From NCBI RefSeq assembly GCF_001625215.2, contig NC_030381.2, positions 49,313,214-49,377,213 on the forward strand: a stretch of DNA of 64,000 nucleotides. The letters are read 5' to 3'. This stretch comes from Daucus carota subsp. sativus (taxonomy: Eukaryota; Streptophyta; Magnoliopsida; Apiales; Apiaceae). Positions within the stretch are counted from its first letter, which is position 1. Each line of letters opens with the position of its first letter. The notes beneath the pieces were generated by a model. It made no database searches and was not told the DNA's origin. It was given only the letters and a program-made list of their open reading frames with translations. The translations under genes were made by a program, and so were the position numbers. This document shows, in pieces, positions 59,901-64,000 of the stretch.

Positions 59901-61939
59901 CACTGAAATTGGAGACCTCTTAAAATTGGTAAGACCTCTTGAACTATGAACATGCCTATGCATGCAAAGTGCATTGGAGCGGAAGCTCGAAGTGCAGCTA
60001 AACATGCAACTCTATTCTAAATTTAAAAAAAAAAAAAAAAAAAAACTGTTTCTGGGATGGAGTTTTCTTGTCTAATTTTTTTTATCTTCAAAATGATAGC
60101 CAAATTGTTCGAGCCTTCTATTGTAATTTTGTTTTTTTTTTCATTATTTCATCTCAGGTTGGATTCATTTATAGTTCCAGGTCCAATAATAAAGGACCTC
60201 GTTGTTATATAATAACAGGTGTCAATTATTTACTTTTTTGCAGGTCTTTATACCTGATTACAATGTTTCTGTTGCTGAATTAGTCATCCCTGGTAGTGAT
60301 CTTTCACAACATATAAGGTATGTATTCAGTTTGTTTGTTAGTTGCTTAATGTAGTACATAGCTGTTAGTCCCCTTTCTCATCTGGTCTATACTGTTTGTT
60401 AACAAAGCTGTAGTATGCTCACTGCAGTTTTGCCTTCAGTAATTTCATGTCATATGTATTCAAATAGCATATTTACACATAGCGTGGTGTCTTTTGAAGC
60501 ACTGCTGGACACGAGGCTTCAGGAACTGGCAGCATGAAATTTCTTATGAATGGATGTCTGCTATTAGCCACAGCTGATGGGTCTACTGTTGAGATTATTG
60601 AAGAAATTGGGGTAGATAACGTGGTATGTTTGATATTATGCTACAATTAACTGTAAGAACTATTTAGTGTGAATAAGTCGATACCTAAAAGTAAGATTGC
60701 TAAGGAATAGCATGTGTTGAAAAGAATATTTTTCTATCCTTCTTAATGAACACGGTAACAGAATTCAAAGGTACGATATGTATATATTATTTACAATGTT
60801 GCATCAGTGATTCACTGGACAGTAAGATTCCTCTTATGCTATTCACTTTCAAGAGTCATTGGTTTACAAGAACTTTGCTTAATCACGTGTGCGATTACTA
60901 GTGCATATGTTTGTTGTATGCATCTAATTAAGTATACTGTCAACATGTGCATGGTTTTGAGTCACATAATCAGTCTGAGAATGATATAGAACACAGTAAT
61001 CTGTAAACGATTTCGATGAAGCTTTTCAAGTCTGCTGCTGCATTTTTTCTGCCAGATCAGTCTTATTTATGTTCAGTTCTCAGTTTTAGAAAGGAAATGA
61101 CAAAATATTAAGCCTCCACAAACAGTTTGTGACCAGTCTTATAATTACCTAAACTTTGGAAGAAGCCAAATAGCTTGTGACCAGTCTTATACATGTTCTG
61201 TGCATAACATATATATGTGCTTATACTAATGAAGAACTTTTCTTTCTTTATAGTTTATATTTGGTGCAAAGATGAGTGAGGTTCCTGCTTTACGAGAAAA
61301 AGTAGCGTCTACTAAAGCATCTCTTCAGTTCTCACGAGTTGTAAGGTAATTCTACTTTCTTTTAATAATAACTTATTAGTCATTAACAATATCATCAAAT
61401 TTTCACTGAAGTCAAAGATTTGTTCGGAGTTCGTCTCAAAACTTGTTTACTGCAATGTCATCTTTCCTTTCCAATGCCAAAGTACATTAGAAATCCAGGG
61501 AGAACGTCAGGTATTGAGCCACTTTAAAAGTCTTGCAAGTCATCCTTAATTATATATCATATGCAGGATGGTAAAAGATGGTTATTTTGGCTTCAAAGAC
61601 TACTTCAAATCATTATGTGACAATTTAGAGAATGGTGATGATTTTTATCTCCTTGGTTCTGATTTTGCTAGCTATCTGGAAGCCCAGGTAAGCCACTTTC
61701 GACTTCATGACAAGTGAAGCATGTGGTTTCAACTGTCATACAATTTTTATCAAAGCATAAATTAACGGTGTAAAGTACAGGCAGCTGCAGACAGAGCTTT
61801 TGCTGATCAGGAGAAATGGACTGAAATGAGCATACTTTGTACTGCTGGTTCTGGAAGATTCAGTAGCGATAGAACCATTGAAGAGTATGCAAAGAAGACT
61901 TGGGGAATCGAACCATGCAAATGCCCTTCTGACTCCTAA
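50101..61939 (+). CDS. Alpha-glucan phosphorylase with N-terminal ACT domain, plastid-type leader
   Basis: 22 exons: 50101-50766, 51607-51721, 52128-52228, 52934-53025, 53463-53598, 53717-53785, 53948-54049, 54377-54475, 54630-54740, 55470-55676, 55934-56041, 57382-57477, 57937-57993, 58335-58481, 58595-58654, 58970-59074, 59767-59928, 60244-60317, 60500-60623, 61254-61345, 61567-61687, 61781-61939; 1000 residues. Residues 1-60 are Ser/Pro-rich and nearly free of acids (plastid transit-like). About 74-145 form an ACT fold ([20 protein letters not shown]). From about 205 is glycogen/starch phosphorylase (GT35), which releases glucose-1-phosphate: [79 protein letters not shown], and [10 protein letters not shown] with the pyridoxal-phosphate Lys. 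I chose ATG 50101 for its context and leader; 49966 is an alternative. Confidence 0.93.
50873..50898. repeat. (GT)n microsatellite plus T run
   Basis: GT run followed by about 18 T in phosphorylase intron 1. Confidence 0.85.
51784..51967. mobile_element. hAT-type MITE in phosphorylase intron 2
   Basis: 184 bp with inverted ends CTATATTACTCGGACT/...GTCCGAGTAACATAG. The octamer ACCTAGCT is repeated exactly at 51776-51783 and 51968-51975, the hAT-type target duplication. The inside is GC-richer than the intron, with several GTGTCCGACA/TGTCGGGC-type motifs. Non-coding. Confidence 0.87.
54944..55194. mobile_element. Stowaway MITE with long hairpin in phosphorylase intron 9
   Basis: Ends CTCCCTCCGTCCC and GGGACAGAGGGAG flanked by TA on both sides (54942-54943, 55195-55196). 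The two inner arms (about 55003-55052 and 55083-55135) are near-perfect complements, so a transcript would fold into a stem of about 50 bp. Confidence 0.9.
56340..56980. mobile_element. AACCGAA-rich hAT-like MITE in phosphorylase intron 11
   Basis: The right side is dense in CGGTTCGGTTCGGTTTTGCTC ending in AGCCCTAG, the typical terminus of a plant hAT MITE family. The left side has the inverted theme (ACCGAACCAAAACAATTCGG) but eroded ends. It accounts for most of the 1.34 kb intron. No exact target duplication was identified. Confidence 0.5.
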
Positions 61940-64000
61940 AATAAAAAAACTTCCCCACAATAGCCAGCCTCCAACCGAGCTTCAGATCTTGACATGAATT
62001 GTGAAGGTAATACAGAGCACCAGATTTCGACTTCTTCATTGGACTGCCTTCTGTAGCTTGTTGTTAGTGTAAGGGTTATATTGTAACAGTAGCCTTTTTC
62101 ATAATCGGTGGTGTCTATATATAAAAAACAATTCCTACTTGGAAAATTACAGTAGTTCAGCTCCTGCTTTTCCTTTCGGAATATCAAATTTAGTTAGAGA
62201 GATGCGTTAAAAAACCAGAAATTGTTGAGTAATTGGGCAAGGAGGCTGATGGCCATAAACCATGAGGTGGCTGGTTAAACGTAGCAGGTAGAAATTTTAA
62301 TGTTATTATTTTAAAAAATAAAGTCAGCTAAAATCACATTTTAGTGCAATATATTAGAAAAAACACCATAAGTATTTTTAAGAGGAGAAAATATGGACGT
62401 ATCTTATTTTGGAAAAGTGTACAGCACATGCAAATAAGGTATATATATTTTGCACATGCAAATAAGGTATATATATTTTTTATTTGTGCGTCTTTTTGGT
62501 GAGAAAATGCTCTATATGCCGCAATTTCCTTGAGTAATGTCTAGTTGAGAAAAATAATTTAAAATATCATTTATTAATGATGGATACTCGAGCGTTTTGA
62601 TTATTGGAAGAAAATGTTAGATCGTGTTGTGTTTGGTTATAAAAATCACTACAAAACATCACACGGTTTAACGTTTTAAGAATAAAATGTTAAATAAATA
62701 CTCCCTCCGTCCCTATTTATCTGTCCACTTTGGAAGTAAAAATTTGTCCCTATTTATCTGTCCATTTATATTTTCAAAACTAATTTAATGATAGTTTTTC
62801 AAATATATCTCCATAATTTCAATTTTCAAGACTTGACTTATTTAAAACTTGGTTGAATTCATGTTTTCAAGACATAAAGTTGGGGTATTCCACCATTTTC
62901 AAGATATTAATTAGAGGTATTTAATGAAAAAGTTCATACAATCAATTATTCCTTGGTATGTGTTTTTTTTCTTCCAAAATGGACAGATAAAAAGGGACGG
63001 AGGGAGTAGTATTTAAGATCTTAAAGTGCTAGATTGTGTAGCGTTAAGGGAAAGATAATAAACATTGCATGATCTAACATTTTGAATTGCAAAATAATAT
63101 GTCGGGATTATCTTCTTCGGCAGTGGAGTTTTTTCTTGAAAAATTAAGGCAGTGAGGGCTAAACACCCTTTTTTGGTGGAGGTATGAAAACAATTTGAAG
63201 AAGCCGAGTTAGAAGTTGTGCTTTCAGACATTACTAGTGAGTCTTCCCAAGATGCTGCCATCATGGTTAATGATCATAATTAGACTTTTAAAACAGCACA
63301 AGTAGATTAAACGACACTCTTAATTTCTTCTGCAGACATTTATAATGATACAGTTGTGAATAAATTTGAATTAAAAAAACGTAGTTGCATAATAATGGAT
63401 GAGGTGTTGTCAAATTGAGATTAGGAAGCAAGATAATGGTTGCGCAACTGATGCAAATTGAGTGAACTATCATAATCATGATGAAGATCAAGTAGTGAGG
63501 CTGAAGATTGATGGACAGACACTAGTAGTAATTCAACAACAGAAAGAGAGGGTGGCATGAATCATTATTATCATCTATGGCATGATACACAAAAGTCTTC
63601 CTGTGCCATTCATTATGCATAGATGCTTCCTAAATACCCATTTATTTCTTTTGCTAAACTACTTTGGTCCCATGCTTTATCTTTCTTTTTTCCTTGACCA
63701 ACTACAACTGCACCATCAATTGCGCAACAAATTTCATGAGGAGACTCGAGAGTCAAGGCAGGAGATGAAAAGGTGGAAGAATTTGCACAAACATTGACAT
63801 TGAAATTATAGAAGTATTTTATTTTGTTCAGAACAATACTCTCTCGTGTTCTTAATTATTCGTCTTTTGACTTTTTAATATGTTTGTTAGAGTGCTTTGG
63901 CTATATAGTTAAAATTTTCTTTTTCTAAATAAAAATATTACAGCAATACTTTTATTCATAAAAAATATTTGAAAATAACATTTATATCTACATGATCAAA
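61940..64000. other. Phosphorylase 3' UTR and downstream flank
   Basis: 3' UTR, then AT-rich DNA with a Stowaway MITE (62701-63006). Short ORFs at 63013-63264 (-) and 63582-63797 (+) show no recognisable domain and I do not call them genes. Confidence 0.5.
62701..63006. mobile_element. Stowaway MITE
   Basis: 306 bp with ends CTCCCTCCGTCCC and GGGACGGAGGGAG, flanked by TA (62699-62700, 63007-63008). Subterminal TATTTATCTGTCCA appears twice near the left end and as its complement (TGGACAGATAAA) near the right. Confidence 0.93.

Noticed and set aside
63013..63264. Minus-strand 83-codon ORF near the window end
   Set aside because: No motif, no splice partners and no promoter signal; likely chance or remnant.

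Overview
The window is nuclear DNA of a flowering plant, most likely a eudicot. It is AT-rich, its genes have many GT-AG introns, its proteins are plant families, and it carries Stowaway, hAT, MULE and Ty1/copia elements. I cannot name the species from sequence alone. There is no CRISPR array, rRNA or canonical tRNA gene.

Layout. 1-2617 is a repeat-filled flank with nested MITEs and a SINE. 2618-18195 (+) is an LRR-malectin receptor-like kinase lacking its first exon(s). Its last exon is split by a 6.15 kb Ty1/copia element on the minus strand (11854-18006). The element has near-identical LTRs and a perfect 5-bp target duplication. 19441-20064 (+) is a DUF679/DMP membrane protein. Next come a small LEA-like ORF (-), a foldback MULE-type MITE (21577-22128), a 732-bp hAT element (22389-23120), and a multi-exon minus-strand gene fragment with a duplicated exon (24150-25579). 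26275-28135 (-) is mitochondrial-type HPPK/DHPS of folate synthesis. 30953-41790 (+) is an 18-exon RINGLET-like homeobox/DDT/WHIM chromatin protein. 42749-44499 (-) is a cytosolic type II DnaJ. 47098-48509 (+) is the SWR1-complex HIT zinc-finger subunit SWC6/SEF. 50101-61939 (+) is a 22-exon alpha-glucan phosphorylase with an N-terminal ACT domain. 61940-64000 is a repeat-containing flank.

The genes are not an operon or cluster; neighbours are functionally independent, apart from two chromatin-remodelling subunits (RLT, SWC6) lying in one 18 kb stretch. Exon models were built by hand from splice sites, reading frame and family knowledge. They close in phase without stops, giving 895 codons (RLK part), 514 aa (HPPK/DHPS), 1694 aa (RLT), 362 aa (DnaJ), 172 aa (SWC6) and 1000 aa (phosphorylase).

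The most interesting points are the recent copia insertion, which would replace only the receptor's C-terminal tail while the element itself carries coding defects; hairpins in the copia leader that each expose the same loop motif; the ACT-phosphorylase fusion; and several mobile elements whose exact ends and target duplications can be read directly.
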